Positions 53,957-63,048 of a stretch of DNA of 64,000 nt are shown here, piece by piece. Position numbers and translations under genes: made by a program. Position 1 is the first letter of the stretch, and each line of letters begins with the position of its first letter. The stretch is taken from the NCBI GenBank assembly GCA_001567275.1, contig LNBX01000032.1, positions 1 through 64,000 on the forward strand, read 5' to 3'. The notes beneath the pieces are model-generated. The model did not search any database. It was not told the DNA's origin and worked only from the letters and a program-made list of their open reading frames with translations. The stretch is from Bacteroidetes bacterium OLB10 (GTDB taxonomy: Bacteria; Bacteroidota; Bacteroidia; AKYH767-A; OLB10).

Positions 53957-55219
53957 TCAGCGTAGCATAAACGTACGGTGACTGTCTAATTTTATAAGAA
54001 TAAAAAGTAACACTGTAAATCCCCACAGCGAAGAACCGCCATAACTGAAAAACGGAAGTGGAATTCCTATGACAGGCATCAAACCGATGGTCATACCGAT
54101 ATTAATGAAAAAGTGAAAGAAGATGATAGCTGCAACACCATAGCCATATATTCGCGCAAATGCAGATTTCTGTCGTTCGGCAATAAAAACAATCCGATAA
54201 AGCAATGCCAGAAATAGCAGTATCACCACAGTAGTACCGACAAAACCCCACTCCTCACCGACAGTGCAAAAAATAAAATCGGTGCTCTGCTCAGGAACAA
54301 AATTATATTTTGTTTGTGTGCCTTTGAGAAATCCTTTCCCCAACAATCCACCAGAGCCTATGGCAATCTTACTCTGGTTAACATTATAACCTGCTCCTCT
54401 CAAATCTTCTTCCATTCCAAGCAAAACCTGTATGCGTTTTTTCTGATGCGATTCCAGAACATTATTAAACACATAGTCCACACTAAAAACCACACCAATG
54501 GCAATAAGTGTAATGCCAATTACAGGTAAGATGTATTTACGCTTTTGTACCAAAAACAAATACAGCCCGCCAAGAGAACACAGTACAATCATTAAAGTAG
54601 TTTTTGGCACTAACAATGAAATAATGAATAATGCAGTTGCCAAAATTCCCAGTAACAATATCCATCCGGGAATAATATTTTCGCGATACAATACGAGTGT
54701 AAAAGCAAAAAAAACCAGCGCCACACCGGTTTCGTTTTCGAGCAGAATAAGAATAACGGGCAGCAGAAAAACAGCAAAAGACTGAAGACGTACAGGCCAG
54801 GTATCTTTTTTTAATCCGACAGGGCTTAACAACCGTGCCATCATCAGTGCAGTTGCAAATTTTGCAAACTCAGCAGGCTGAATACCAAAATCGCCAAAAC
54901 GAAACCACGACTTACTGCCTGCAACCTCATGGCCAAATATGAGCACTGCAATAAGAGATAAAATTGATATGCCATAAATTACACCGGAGAAGGCTTCATA
55001 AAATTTTCCATCAATAATAAGAATAGCCAGTGCCAGTGCCAGCGATGTTGCAATCCAAATCATCTGCTTGCCGTAGTTCTGAGTTAAGTCTGTAATATTG
55101 TTATGGTCTTCGTTATATACTGCTGCAAAAATATTCAGCCATCCTGCAATCACCATCACTAAATAAAGTAAGATGGTGAGCCAGTCAATGTTCTGAAAAA
55201 TACTTTTCTGTTGTCTCAT
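53957..55219 (-). CDS. rodA: Rod shape-determining glycosyltransferase RodA
   Basis: 420 residues, a SEDS-family polytopic membrane protein with about ten helices. Typical segments are SWFRFGDFGIQPAEFAKFA, SGGLLGKGFLKGTQTKYNFVPEQSTDFIFCTVGEEWGF and GMTIGLMPVIGIPLPFFSYGGSS. RodA polymerises lipid II into glycan strands together with PBP2 in the elongasome. It is the last gene of the mre operon, 8 bp after mrdA. Confidence 0.95.
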   Translation of the reverse strand: MRQQKSIFQNIDWLTILLYLVMVIAGWLNIFAAVYNEDHNNITDLTQNYGKQMIWIATSLALALAILIIDGKFYEAFSGVIYGISILSLIAVLIFGHEVAGSKSWFRFGDFGIQPAEFAKFATALMMARLLSPVGLKKDTWPVRLQSFAVFLLPVILILLENETGVALVFFAFTLVLYRENIIPGWILLLGILATALFIISLLVPKTTLMIVLCSLGGLYLFLVQKRKYILPVIGITLIAIGVVFSVDYVFNNVLESHQKKRIQVLLGMEEDLRGAGYNVNQSKIAIGSGGLLGKGFLKGTQTKYNFVPEQSTDFIFCTVGEEWGFVGTTVVILLFLALLYRIVFIAERQKSAFARIYGYGVAAIIFFHFFINIGMTIGLMPVIGIPLPFFSYGGSSLWGFTVLLFILIKLDSHRTFMLR

Positions 55220-55227
55220 TTCAGTTG

Positions 55228-57063
55228 TCAGTCATCATCGTTAGTATCAGTCATCGGAACCACCACAGCATCAAGCATTCTCTTTTCGAGGTCAGGACGT
55301 TTAATAGTACCAAGCAAATATTTCTGCACCATTAAGCTGGCAATTGGTGCTGCAAAGTGAGCGCCCTGTCCGGCATTTTCAACCAAAACAGCAACTGCAA
55401 TTTTGGGATTTTCTCTCGGGGCAAAACAGAAAAACACAGAGTGGTTTTTTCCATGTGGGTTTTGTGCTGTTCCTGTTTTTCCGCACATTACCAGGCTGTC
55501 AACCCTTGAGCCTCTTGCGGTACCGCGTTCAAACACCCATTGCATTCCATCCTGAATAGCATCAAAATATTTCGTGTCAATCTTGGTGTAGTTTTTTTCT
55601 TTAAATCGATCGGGTAAATAATGTTTGGATCCTATTTCTTTTACCACATGTGGCACGTAGTAAAAACCTTTATTGGCTACAATACATGCAGCATTGGCCA
55701 TTTGCAAAGGTGTAATTCCTAACTCGCCCTGACCAATAGCAAGTGATATAATGGTAGAAGATTTCCATCGTCCTTTTCCGAAAAATTTGTTGTAATATTC
55801 TACTGTTGGCACATTGCCTTTAAGTTCATGTGGCATGTCAACATTTATTTTTTTTCCTATACCAAAACTTAAAACATAATCACGCCATTTATCAAATGCA
55901 AGTTCTGTACTGGGAAATGCACGGTTATCAATCACCGCACGGAATGTCTGACAGTAATAAGAGTTGCACGAAACTGCTACTGCATTGCGCAAATCGAGTG
56001 GTGATGCGTGAGGATGACAATGAACGAAAATAGGTCCGACTCTATAGCCCCCTTGGCAACTGAAATATGTTTCGGGAGTAATCACATGCTCTTGTAATCC
56101 TATCAGTGAGTTAATAATTTTAAATGTAGAACCCGGAGGATAATAAGCCATCATTGCGCGATTGAAGAGAGGTTTGTCTTCGTCTTGCAACAGTCGCCCG
56201 TAGTTGCGTGAACGCTCACGGCCTACCATCAGATTAGGGTTATAAGAAGGGCTGTTTACCATTGCCAAAATCTCTCCTGTTTGCGGATCAATGGCAACTG
56301 CACTCCCGCGTTTGTTCTGAAAAAGTAATTCGGCATAAGCCTGTAAGTCGGCATCGAGAGAAAGTTTTAAATCTTCTCCTGAAACAGATAATGTGTCAAA
56401 TTTCCCATTCTCAAAACGACCCTTCTCACGGTTGAAATTATCTACCATGATATACCTTGTTCCCCTTCTGCCGCGAAGTTCTTTTTCATAGCTTTGTTCA
56501 ATTCCGCTGATGCCAATATAATCGCCCATCTGATAGTATGGGTTTTTTGCAGTAACATTTTCATCAACCTCACCCAGATAACCCAGCAGGTGTGCTGCTG
56601 TGTTGTATGGATATTTGCGTATGGTACGCGGCTGCACAGTGAATCCTTTGTACTTGAAAAGTTTTTCCTGCAAGGTACCATACGTTTCTGCCGAAATCTG
56701 TTTCTCGAAAACAGATGCTTTGTAAGGAGAATATTTTTTTGCTTTCTGAAATTTGTTTCTGAAATCTTCCAGCGAAATTTTGATGATGCTGCAAAACTCT
56801 GCCGTATCCATTGCTTTCACCTCTCTTGGTGTTACCATCAGATCATATACTGTTTGGTTGAAAACCAGTAGTTTTCCTTTGCGGTCATATACCAAACCTC
56901 TCGAAGGATAATCAATTACTCTGCGCAATACATTTTCATCAGCCGACAGTTTGTATTTGTCATCAATAATCTGAAGATAAAACAGTCGTGCAATATACAC
57001 TAATGCTACTGCAGTAATGGTAACTAAAAAAATAGTGCGTTGTGCTGAACTGACTTTTCTCAA
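55228..57063 (-). CDS. mrdA: Penicillin-binding protein 2 (elongasome transpeptidase)
   Basis: 611 residues. One N-terminal transmembrane helix (VTITAVALVYIARLFYLQI) is followed by the pedestal domain with RGLVYDRKGKLLVFNQ and the transpeptidase domain. Catalytic motifs: SxxK as S312-TFK in PPGSTFKIINS, SCN in AVSCNSYYCQ, and KTGTAQNP. It crosslinks peptidoglycan during lateral growth with RodA. Encoded between mreD (19-bp gap) and rodA (8-bp gap). Confidence 0.95.
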   Translation of the reverse strand: MRKVSSAQRTIFLVTITAVALVYIARLFYLQIIDDKYKLSADENVLRRVIDYPSRGLVYDRKGKLLVFNQTVYDLMVTPREVKAMDTAEFCSIIKISLEDFRNKFQKAKKYSPYKASVFEKQISAETYGTLQEKLFKYKGFTVQPRTIRKYPYNTAAHLLGYLGEVDENVTAKNPYYQMGDYIGISGIEQSYEKELRGRRGTRYIMVDNFNREKGRFENGKFDTLSVSGEDLKLSLDADLQAYAELLFQNKRGSAVAIDPQTGEILAMVNSPSYNPNLMVGRERSRNYGRLLQDEDKPLFNRAMMAYYPPGSTFKIINSLIGLQEHVITPETYFSCQGGYRVGPIFVHCHPHASPLDLRNAVAVSCNSYYCQTFRAVIDNRAFPSTELAFDKWRDYVLSFGIGKKINVDMPHELKGNVPTVEYYNKFFGKGRWKSSTIISLAIGQGELGITPLQMANAACIVANKGFYYVPHVVKEIGSKHYLPDRFKEKNYTKIDTKYFDAIQDGMQWVFERGTARGSRVDSLVMCGKTGTAQNPHGKNHSVFFCFAPRENPKIAVAVLVENAGQGAHFAAPIASLMVQKYLLGTIKRPDLEKRMLDAVVVPMTDTNDDD

Positions 57064-57082
57064 TGCAAATAATTAAATGTAG

Positions 57083-57601
57083 TTAATGCTTTTCTTTCTG
57101 TCTGTCGAAAAGATAAAGAATAACAATAATAAGTAAAACAGAAGTTAATGTGCTGAGTACAACGCGCAATAAGGTGTACCAGAACTCACTGAATCGAAAT
57201 ACTTCAGTATAAAACAAAAACAGGTGATGTGCAAAAATACTGATGAGCAGATAATACAGAAACCAGAGAAATCCCATCTGATGTAATCTGGGCGAAGCTT
57301 CTGCTTCATAGCCATCGCGTGGTGCCAGCAGTTTGAGTATAGCAGGTCGAAGATAACCCAGAAACACAGTTGCAGCTGCATGCATTCCCATGGTGTCGGA
57401 AAATATATCAATAGTCAGACCGGTGATGAATGACAACAATAACAATAATGTTTTGGGAATACGCACAGGCAGTAATAAAATAAAAAGCGGATACACAAAA
57501 GGATTTATAAAACCTGCAAACCTGATTTTATTAAACAGCAACACCTGCACCAGCACGAGCAAGATGAAACGAAAAATGATTTTAATTATTTCGGCTAACA
57601 T
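57083..57601 (-). CDS. mreD: Rod shape-determining protein MreD
   Basis: 172 residues with five or six hydrophobic helices and the MreD pattern (LVQVLLFNKIRFAGFINPFVYPLFILLLPVRIPKTLLLLLSFITGLTIDIFSDTMGMHAAATVFLGYLRP). It is an inner-membrane elongasome component. Its start overlaps the end of mreC by 20 bp. Confidence 0.92.
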   Translation of the reverse strand: MLAEIIKIIFRFILLVLVQVLLFNKIRFAGFINPFVYPLFILLLPVRIPKTLLLLLSFITGLTIDIFSDTMGMHAAATVFLGYLRPAILKLLAPRDGYEAEASPRLHQMGFLWFLYYLLISIFAHHLFLFYTEVFRFSEFWYTLLRVVLSTLTSVLLIIVILYLFDRQKEKH

Positions 57602-58427
57602 CTTTCAAATTGTCTTCAAGTTTTTTACGTTCTGCTTTCAGCAGGTTATTTACCACATATACATAGGAAACATCATTAAATCCTACACTCAGGTTAAGAA
57701 TTATCTGATAAGAGTTGCTTCCCGGATCGAGATAAAATTCTTTTACGGTACCAACCATTATCCCCTCGGGATAGTAAGCAGAATAAGCCGTTGTCACCAG
57801 CGTGTCTCCTTTTTTGAAAGGCACATGTCGAGGTATGTCAATGACAGTAGCTTCAGTAGGCCCGTTGTCGCTGTCCCAAATCATGGAGCCATTGTAATTG
57901 TTCTTTTTGAAACGTACACTCACCTTGCTCTGCGTATTGAGAAATGAAATGACGGTGCTGTAATGAGCAGAAACTTCTTTAACAATTCCAATGATACCGT
58001 GTCCGGTGATAACCCCCATTTCCGGTGCAATACCGGCATCAGCTCCTCTGTTCAGTGTAAGATAGTTGTTGCGTCTGTTGGTGCTGTTGTTAATCACTCT
58101 CGCTTCAATGTAACTGTATTGCTGATTGTGCAGAGTGTCACTTACGGTACTCTTCACTACTGTGGTATCAAATTGAGATGCAGGAATCATGGCTCTCAGT
58201 TGTGCATTTTCTTCAGCAAGGCGTCTGTTGTTTTCGGCTAAGTTAAGATAGTCAGTCACCTTGCTTACTCCATCATAAATTGAGGCCACTACCTGATTGG
58301 CCGAGTTGAGCATGCCTGCATTATGGTAGGTATTGTTTTGCGCAATGAGGTAAAAGCATAACGCTTCCGTTAACAGAAACAGAATGAAAAAATAATTTCG
58401 GCTGAGGAATAAAAATAAATTACGCAT
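57582..58427 (-). CDS. mreC: Rod shape-determining protein MreC
   Basis: 281 residues. One N-terminal membrane helix (YFFILFLLTEALCFYLIAQ) is followed by a coiled coil (about 60-80, NLAENNRRLAEENAQLRAM) and two beta-barrel subdomains (VINNSTNRRNNYLTLNRGADAGIAPEMGVI and GDTLVTTAYSAYYPEGIMVGTV). It scaffolds the elongasome in the periplasm. First gene of the mreC-mreD-mrdA-rodA operon. mreB is not next to it; an oxidase gene lies upstream instead. A perfect -7 TAACTTTG is at 58486-58493. Confidence 0.94.
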   Translation of the reverse strand: MRNLFLFLSRNYFFILFLLTEALCFYLIAQNNTYHNAGMLNSANQVVASIYDGVSKVTDYLNLAENNRRLAEENAQLRAMIPASQFDTTVVKSTVSDTLHNQQYSYIEARVINNSTNRRNNYLTLNRGADAGIAPEMGVITGHGIIGIVKEVSAHYSTVISFLNTQSKVSVRFKKNNYNGSMIWDSDNGPTEATVIDIPRHVPFKKGDTLVTTAYSAYYPEGIMVGTVKEFYLDPGSNSYQIILNLSVGFNDVSYVYVVNNLLKAERKKLEDNLKDVSRNN

Positions 58428-58485
58428 GCCCGCCTTTTAGCTCTGTGATGATAAATTAATCTGTGAACCCGATTTTACAAAGTTG

Positions 58486-58493
58486 CAAAGTTA
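58486..58493 (-). promoter_or_regulatory. -7 element of the mre operon promoter
   Basis: TAACTTTG on the minus strand matches TAnnTTTG exactly, 58 nt upstream of the mreC ATG. No TTG is found at the right distance, so the -33 element is weak or divergent. Confidence 0.4.
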
Positions 58494-58534
58494 AAAAGCA
58501 GGACTATTAAACCGGTAAAAGTATGCCGGTAATT

Positions 58535-59758
58535 TTACGTTAACTTAAAATACTTTTCAGCCATTTCAGTAACTGCCGTACCAATGGCCAAAGATGCTGT
58601 TGCTGCCGGAGAAGGTGCATTGAGCACATGGATGGCATTGCCGCTGTATTCGATTTTGAAATCGTCAATCATATTTCCGTCATGGTCGAGTGCCATAGCG
58701 CGCACACCAGCACGGCCCGGAGTGATGTCATCCATTTCGAGAGAAGGAATGAGGCGTTGCAGTCTGTCCAGAAATAATCGTTTGGAGAAAGCTCTCCTGT
58801 ATTCATCCAGCCCAAAGCGCCAGTGTTTGAAAAACAGCTTCCAGGTGCCTGCATACGACAAAGCCTGCAAAGTATCTTTCATATTAAAATCGGTTTTGCC
58901 ATAACCCTCACGTTTGAAGGTAAATACAGCATTGGGGCCACACTCAACACCATGCTGAATCATGCGCGTGAAGTGAACTCCCAAAAAAGGAAATTCAGGA
59001 TTGGGAACAGGATAAATTAGATTGCGCACTTTGTGCATACCTTTCTCGGTAAGATCGTAATAATCGCCACGAAAACCTACAATCTGCATGTGAGGATTCA
59101 CGCCATCGGCTTTGGCCATGCGGTCGCTGAATAATCCTGTACAACTGATGACATATTTGGTTTTGAACTTTTGTTTTTCAGTCACTACCACGGTATGTCC
59201 GTCTTCTTTTTCGAAGGCAGTAACTTTCTGTCCTGTAAGTACCTTGCTCCCCTGAAATTTTTGAGATATAAGCTCAGCCAGTTTGTTGGTAAGTCCTACA
59301 TAATCCACTATTCCTGTGCACGGAACCCAAATTCCTTCAATGCCGCTACAGTATGGTTCAATGTCTTTAATCTGCTGTGCCGTAATTTTCTCAATACCTT
59401 CCACACCGTTTTGCAAACCATTGTTGAACACCCGGTTCATGTGTGGCAATTCTTTTTCATCGGTTGCCACAATAATTTTTCCGCAAACATCGTGTGCTAC
59501 GTGATGCTCTTTACAAAAAGCCACCAACTCCCTTCGTCCTTCTACACAGTTCTTTGCTTTGTAGGAGCCCGGCTTGTAATACAAACCTGAATGAATAACT
59601 CCCGAATTGCGTCCTGTTTGATGGGCTGCCAGTTTATTTTCTTTTTCAAGTACGGCTATTTTAAGTTCAGGATAACGCAGGTTGAGTTTATAGGCTGATG
59701 CTATGCCAACACATCCTCCGCCAATGACCACTATATCAAACGCTGTCAGGTCGTTCAT
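58535..59758 (-). CDS. lhgO: L-2-hydroxyglutarate oxidase
   Basis: 407 residues. An FAD-binding Rossmann motif begins the protein (DIVVIGGGCVGIASAYKL). Further landmarks are HQTGRNSGVIHSGLYYKPGSYKAKNCVEG, EPYCSGIEGIWVPCTGIVDY, FRGDYYDLT, and FLGVHFTRMIQHGVECGPNAV, all typical of LhgO/YgaF. The enzyme oxidises L-2-hydroxyglutarate to 2-oxoglutarate, repairing a by-product of central metabolism. It has its own promoter at 59778-59807. Confidence 0.94.
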   Translation of the reverse strand: MNDLTAFDIVVIGGGCVGIASAYKLNLRYPELKIAVLEKENKLAAHQTGRNSGVIHSGLYYKPGSYKAKNCVEGRRELVAFCKEHHVAHDVCGKIIVATDEKELPHMNRVFNNGLQNGVEGIEKITAQQIKDIEPYCSGIEGIWVPCTGIVDYVGLTNKLAELISQKFQGSKVLTGQKVTAFEKEDGHTVVVTEKQKFKTKYVISCTGLFSDRMAKADGVNPHMQIVGFRGDYYDLTEKGMHKVRNLIYPVPNPEFPFLGVHFTRMIQHGVECGPNAVFTFKREGYGKTDFNMKDTLQALSYAGTWKLFFKHWRFGLDEYRRAFSKRLFLDRLQRLIPSLEMDDITPGRAGVRAMALDHDGNMIDDFKIEYSGNAIHVLNAPSPAATASLAIGTAVTEMAEKYFKLT

Positions 59759-59777
59759 CTTGATGAAAAAATTTGCG

Positions 59778-59807
59778 CAAAGGTAACGGCTAAAAACTTA
59801 CAGGCAA
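59778..59807 (-). promoter_or_regulatory. Promoter of lhgO
   Basis: On the minus strand, TTG (59807-59805), 19 nt, then TACCTTTG (59785-59778), an exact match to the Bacteroidota consensus, with about 13 nt to the expected transcription start region and the ATG at 59758. Confidence 0.55.
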
Positions 59808-59872
59808 GATGAATTAACAAAGTCGTATTTAAAACTCTGCTGCAGATACCTGATTTCATTCTGATTACCTTA

Positions 59873-59880
59873 TAGTTTTG
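59873..59880 (+). promoter_or_regulatory. -7 element of a near-leaderless promoter (gene at 59886)
   Basis: TAGTTTTG fits TAnnTTTG exactly; CTG stands 20 nt upstream in the -33 position. The box ends 5 nt before the ATG, so the leader would be very short or absent. Confidence 0.4.
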
Positions 59881-59885
59881 TTCTG

Positions 59886-60635
59886 ATGAAAATGAAATTG
59901 ATTACAGCCATATTTTGCTTTTTTGGGGCAAATGTTGTGGCACAGACTCAAACCAAAACCATTTCAAAAGACAGTATTGAACATCACATATTGCTGATTC
60001 CTTACGATCCGAGGTTTTATTTATCGGATGCCGACAGGGACATTGCTGAAGTTACACGCAAAACCCCTGACCTCATTCGCGAAACTTTTCACAACAGAAG
60101 CGAATGGTTTGCCTGGCGCGAGTTGAAACATCATTATCCTACAGTATCATTGCTGCAGCACGACACCCTTGATGCCTATGTGCAGGCTGCCGGGTCGGTG
60201 TTTGCGGTTACTGCTTTTGAATATGCAAAACCTACCGTTAAATCTCATACCATCAATCTGCCTGAATCAAACAAAGAAGCTTTGGACTCGAGAATAGCCT
60301 CCAGCTATCTCAATACTGATGATCATAAACTTTACATTAAAGCTGATATCAGAAATAAAAGCGTGCTCGACTCTTTAGCCAATCAGTTCGGTACCGATAT
60401 TTTTGTTTTTCTTACTCAGTTTGAAATTAAAACAAACTATAAAAGCTGTCTGGATATTGCCAACCAGATTTACGAACGAGAAATAAGGTTACATTTTACT
60501 ATTTACGACAGAAACGGCAAACTCATCAATGGCAATTATGCTGTAGCAACCATTCCGTCCAATGTCAATCAAATGGACGAAATCATTTTAAAATGTTTCC
60601 CGCTTCTTGCCAAGGGGGTGGCAGCTGCTCTTTAA
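59886..60635 (+). CDS. Exported protein of unknown function
   Basis: 249 residues with signal peptide MKMKLITAIFCFFGANVVAQ. The mature part has a helix-rich first half (SDADRDIAEVTRKTPDLIRETFHNRSEWFAWRELKHHYP) and a later alpha/beta half (FGTDIFVFLTQFEIKTNY ... IRLHFTIYDRNGKLINGNYAVATIPSN) that looks like a small domain with a central sheet. I recognise no family. Gap to the downstream protease gene is 88 bp. Confidence 0.75.
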   Translation: MKMKLITAIFCFFGANVVAQTQTKTISKDSIEHHILLIPYDPRFYLSDADRDIAEVTRKTPDLIRETFHNRSEWFAWRELKHHYPTVSLLQHDTLDAYVQAAGSVFAVTAFEYAKPTVKSHTINLPESNKEALDSRIASSYLNTDDHKLYIKADIRNKSVLDSLANQFGTDIFVFLTQFEIKTNYKSCLDIANQIYEREIRLHFTIYDRNGKLINGNYAVATIPSNVNQMDEIILKCFPLLAKGVAAAL

Positions 60636-60723
60636 TACCGTTGTTCCGTAAATCAACATTATTATTACCTGATTTCTAACAGGTGTTGTCAAATAATTTT
60701 ACTTTAGCATCAAAATCAAATAC

Positions 60724-62967
60724 ATGACAAAACTTTTACTCACAGCAGTTGTATTAGCCGGTGGCATAGCATCTGCATTTGGCGCTGCTAATCACTGGGC
60801 ATTAAAAACCGAAACACAGGAAATGAAAACTTCGGTAAGGCAGTTGGTGCCCGACAAATATTTAGTTTATACACTCGATGTGCAGGCTATGCGCAACGAA
60901 TTACAGAATGCTCCAATGGAGTTTACTGCAGCTGCAAATCAACCTCTGCTGATTTCGTTGCCTATGCCCGATGGTACGTTTATGGATTTTGAAATGGTTG
61001 AATCGCCTGTGATGCATCCTGAACTTGCAGCAAAATATCCAATGATAAAAACTTATTCAGGGCGAGGAAAAACAGACCGTTCAGCATGGGTGCGTGCAGA
61101 TTTCACGCAATGGGGTTTTCATGCGCTGATACGCGCTGGCGAAAACGATTGTTATATTGATCCATACTCCATGCAAAACAGCAATGATTATGTGGTTTAT
61201 TACAGAAAAGATTTTTCTGCTTCAAAAAATTTCTACTGTTTATTTGATGATATAGCTTCCAATGCTGCTACACAGCGTAGTTTACAAACTATAGCACCTG
61301 CATTAAACCGCTCTATAGGAACTGAACTTCGCAAATACCGGCTGGCACTTGCCTGCACCGGTGAATATGCAGCCTATTATGGAGGAACTGTCTCAGGAGC
61401 ATTGTCGGGTATGGTTACTTCTGTTAACCGTGTTACCGGAGTGTATGAATCTGAAGTTGATATTCGGATGCAATTAATTCCCAATAACGACACCCTGATA
61501 TTTTTAAATGCTTCAACAGATCCTTATGACAATAATGACGGCTCAACGATGTTGGGGCAAAACCAAACTACTGTGACCTCACGCATAGGCAGTGCAAATT
61601 TCGACATCGGACATGTGTTCAGTACAGGTGGTGGAGGTATTGCTTATTTGGGATGCGTCTGCAATAACAGCAACAAAGCCCGTGGCGTAACAGGCTCAGG
61701 CGCTCCCATCAACGACCCATTCGATATTGATTATGTAGCTCATGAAATGGGGCATCAGTTTGGCGGCAACCATACTTTTAACAGTGTAACCGGCAGTTGC
61801 TCCGGCAATCGCAACAGCTCTACGGCTTATGAACCCGGAAGTGGTGTTACCATCATGGGATATGCAGGCATTTGTGGTTCTGATGATTTGGCTGCACACA
61901 GCATTGCTTATTTTCATACCAAGAGTTTTGATGAAATTGTAAATTATACTACCATGGCAACAGGAAATAATTGTCCTGTTATAACTTCTACTTTCAACAG
62001 TGCTCCTGTTGTGAGTGCAGGAGGTACATTCAATGTTCCTGTTGGAACTGCTTTCTGGTTAAACGGAAGTGGTTTCGATCCGGATGGCGATTCAATTACT
62101 TACAGCTGGGAAGAGTTTGATCTTGGCCCTTCAGGTAAATGGAATATGCCATCGGGCAATGCTCCTATTTACAGAAGTTATGCACCTTCGGCTTCTGCAT
62201 TGCGTTACTTTCCTAAAACAGCAGTTGTGCTGAACAATGCCAGTCAGAAAGGTGAACTGATTACTACTTATGCACGCACTCTTACATTCAGACTTATTGC
62301 ACGCGACAACAAACCCAATGGCGGTGGAGTAACCTATAATGATACCATTACTACTGTAAATGTTGTTCAAACTTCGGCTCCGTTTTCAATTACGTATCCT
62401 AACGTTACCGGAATTTCATGGCCTGCATTAAGCACTCAAACCATTACATGGGATGTGGGCGGAACAGATGTTGCACCTTTCAATGAACAGTTTGTAAATA
62501 TTTATTTATCTACCAACAACGGAACTTCGTTCCCAATTACCATTGCAACAGGTGTTGCCAACAACGGAAGTTATACTTTCACTGTACCCAACAATCCTTC
62601 CAATACCTGCCGTGTGTGGGTTGAAGGTGCAACTGCAGGCTCCATATTTTTTGATATCAACAATAAGCCTTTTGCCATCACTGCTCCTGTTGGTATCCAT
62701 GAATTATCTTCTGCACTTGGTAACGTTTCTTTATATCCGAATCCTGCCAAAGAAAAAGTAACTGTTTATCTCGGAAATAATTTCAGCGGAAAAACAACTG
62801 TTTCTGTTATGAATACCCAGGGTCAGCTTATACAAAAACAAGAGTTCAACAAAACTGCGCAAATGGCAGAAACCACTCTGGAAATTTCAAACCTTGCTGC
62901 AGGAATGTATTTTGTCCGTGTAGAAAATGTTTCAGGTATTGCAGAAAGAAAATTGATTATTCAGTAA
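60724..62967 (+). CDS. Reprolysin-like metalloprotease with T9SS sorting domain
   Basis: 747 residues. Signal peptide (MTKLLLTAVVLAGGIASAFG), propeptide-like region (about 20-195), then an M12B-type catalytic domain (about 200-415). The zinc site HEMGHQFGGNH is complete (H340, E341, H344, H350), with a Met-turn in GVTIMGYAGICG. Two beta-sandwich regions follow, then a type A sorting domain (LYPNPAKEKVTVYLG ... LAAGMYFVRVENVSG). It should be secreted by T9SS and cleave extracellular proteins. A strong terminator ends the transcript. Confidence 0.94.
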   Translation: MTKLLLTAVVLAGGIASAFGAANHWALKTETQEMKTSVRQLVPDKYLVYTLDVQAMRNELQNAPMEFTAAANQPLLISLPMPDGTFMDFEMVESPVMHPELAAKYPMIKTYSGRGKTDRSAWVRADFTQWGFHALIRAGENDCYIDPYSMQNSNDYVVYYRKDFSASKNFYCLFDDIASNAATQRSLQTIAPALNRSIGTELRKYRLALACTGEYAAYYGGTVSGALSGMVTSVNRVTGVYESEVDIRMQLIPNNDTLIFLNASTDPYDNNDGSTMLGQNQTTVTSRIGSANFDIGHVFSTGGGGIAYLGCVCNNSNKARGVTGSGAPINDPFDIDYVAHEMGHQFGGNHTFNSVTGSCSGNRNSSTAYEPGSGVTIMGYAGICGSDDLAAHSIAYFHTKSFDEIVNYTTMATGNNCPVITSTFNSAPVVSAGGTFNVPVGTAFWLNGSGFDPDGDSITYSWEEFDLGPSGKWNMPSGNAPIYRSYAPSASALRYFPKTAVVLNNASQKGELITTYARTLTFRLIARDNKPNGGGVTYNDTITTVNVVQTSAPFSITYPNVTGISWPALSTQTITWDVGGTDVAPFNEQFVNIYLSTNNGTSFPITIATGVANNGSYTFTVPNNPSNTCRVWVEGATAGSIFFDINNKPFAITAPVGIHELSSALGNVSLYPNPAKEKVTVYLGNNFSGKTTVSVMNTQGQLIQKQEFNKTAQMAETTLEISNLAAGMYFVRVENVSGIAERKLIIQ

Positions 62968-62986
62968 CTGAACCTTTTTACAAAAG

Positions 62987-63017
62987 AAAAACCGCCTATG
63001 AATAAGGCGGTTTTTTT
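62987..63017. terminator. Bidirectional terminator between protease and hydrolase genes
   Basis: Stem AAAAACCGCC/GGCGGTTTTT with a 9-nt loop and T-runs on both strands, 19 bp after the protease stop and 31 bp after the convergent hydrolase stop. Confidence 0.88.
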
Positions 63018-63048
63018 ATTTTCATCTCTGTTAAAATTTATTCATCTA

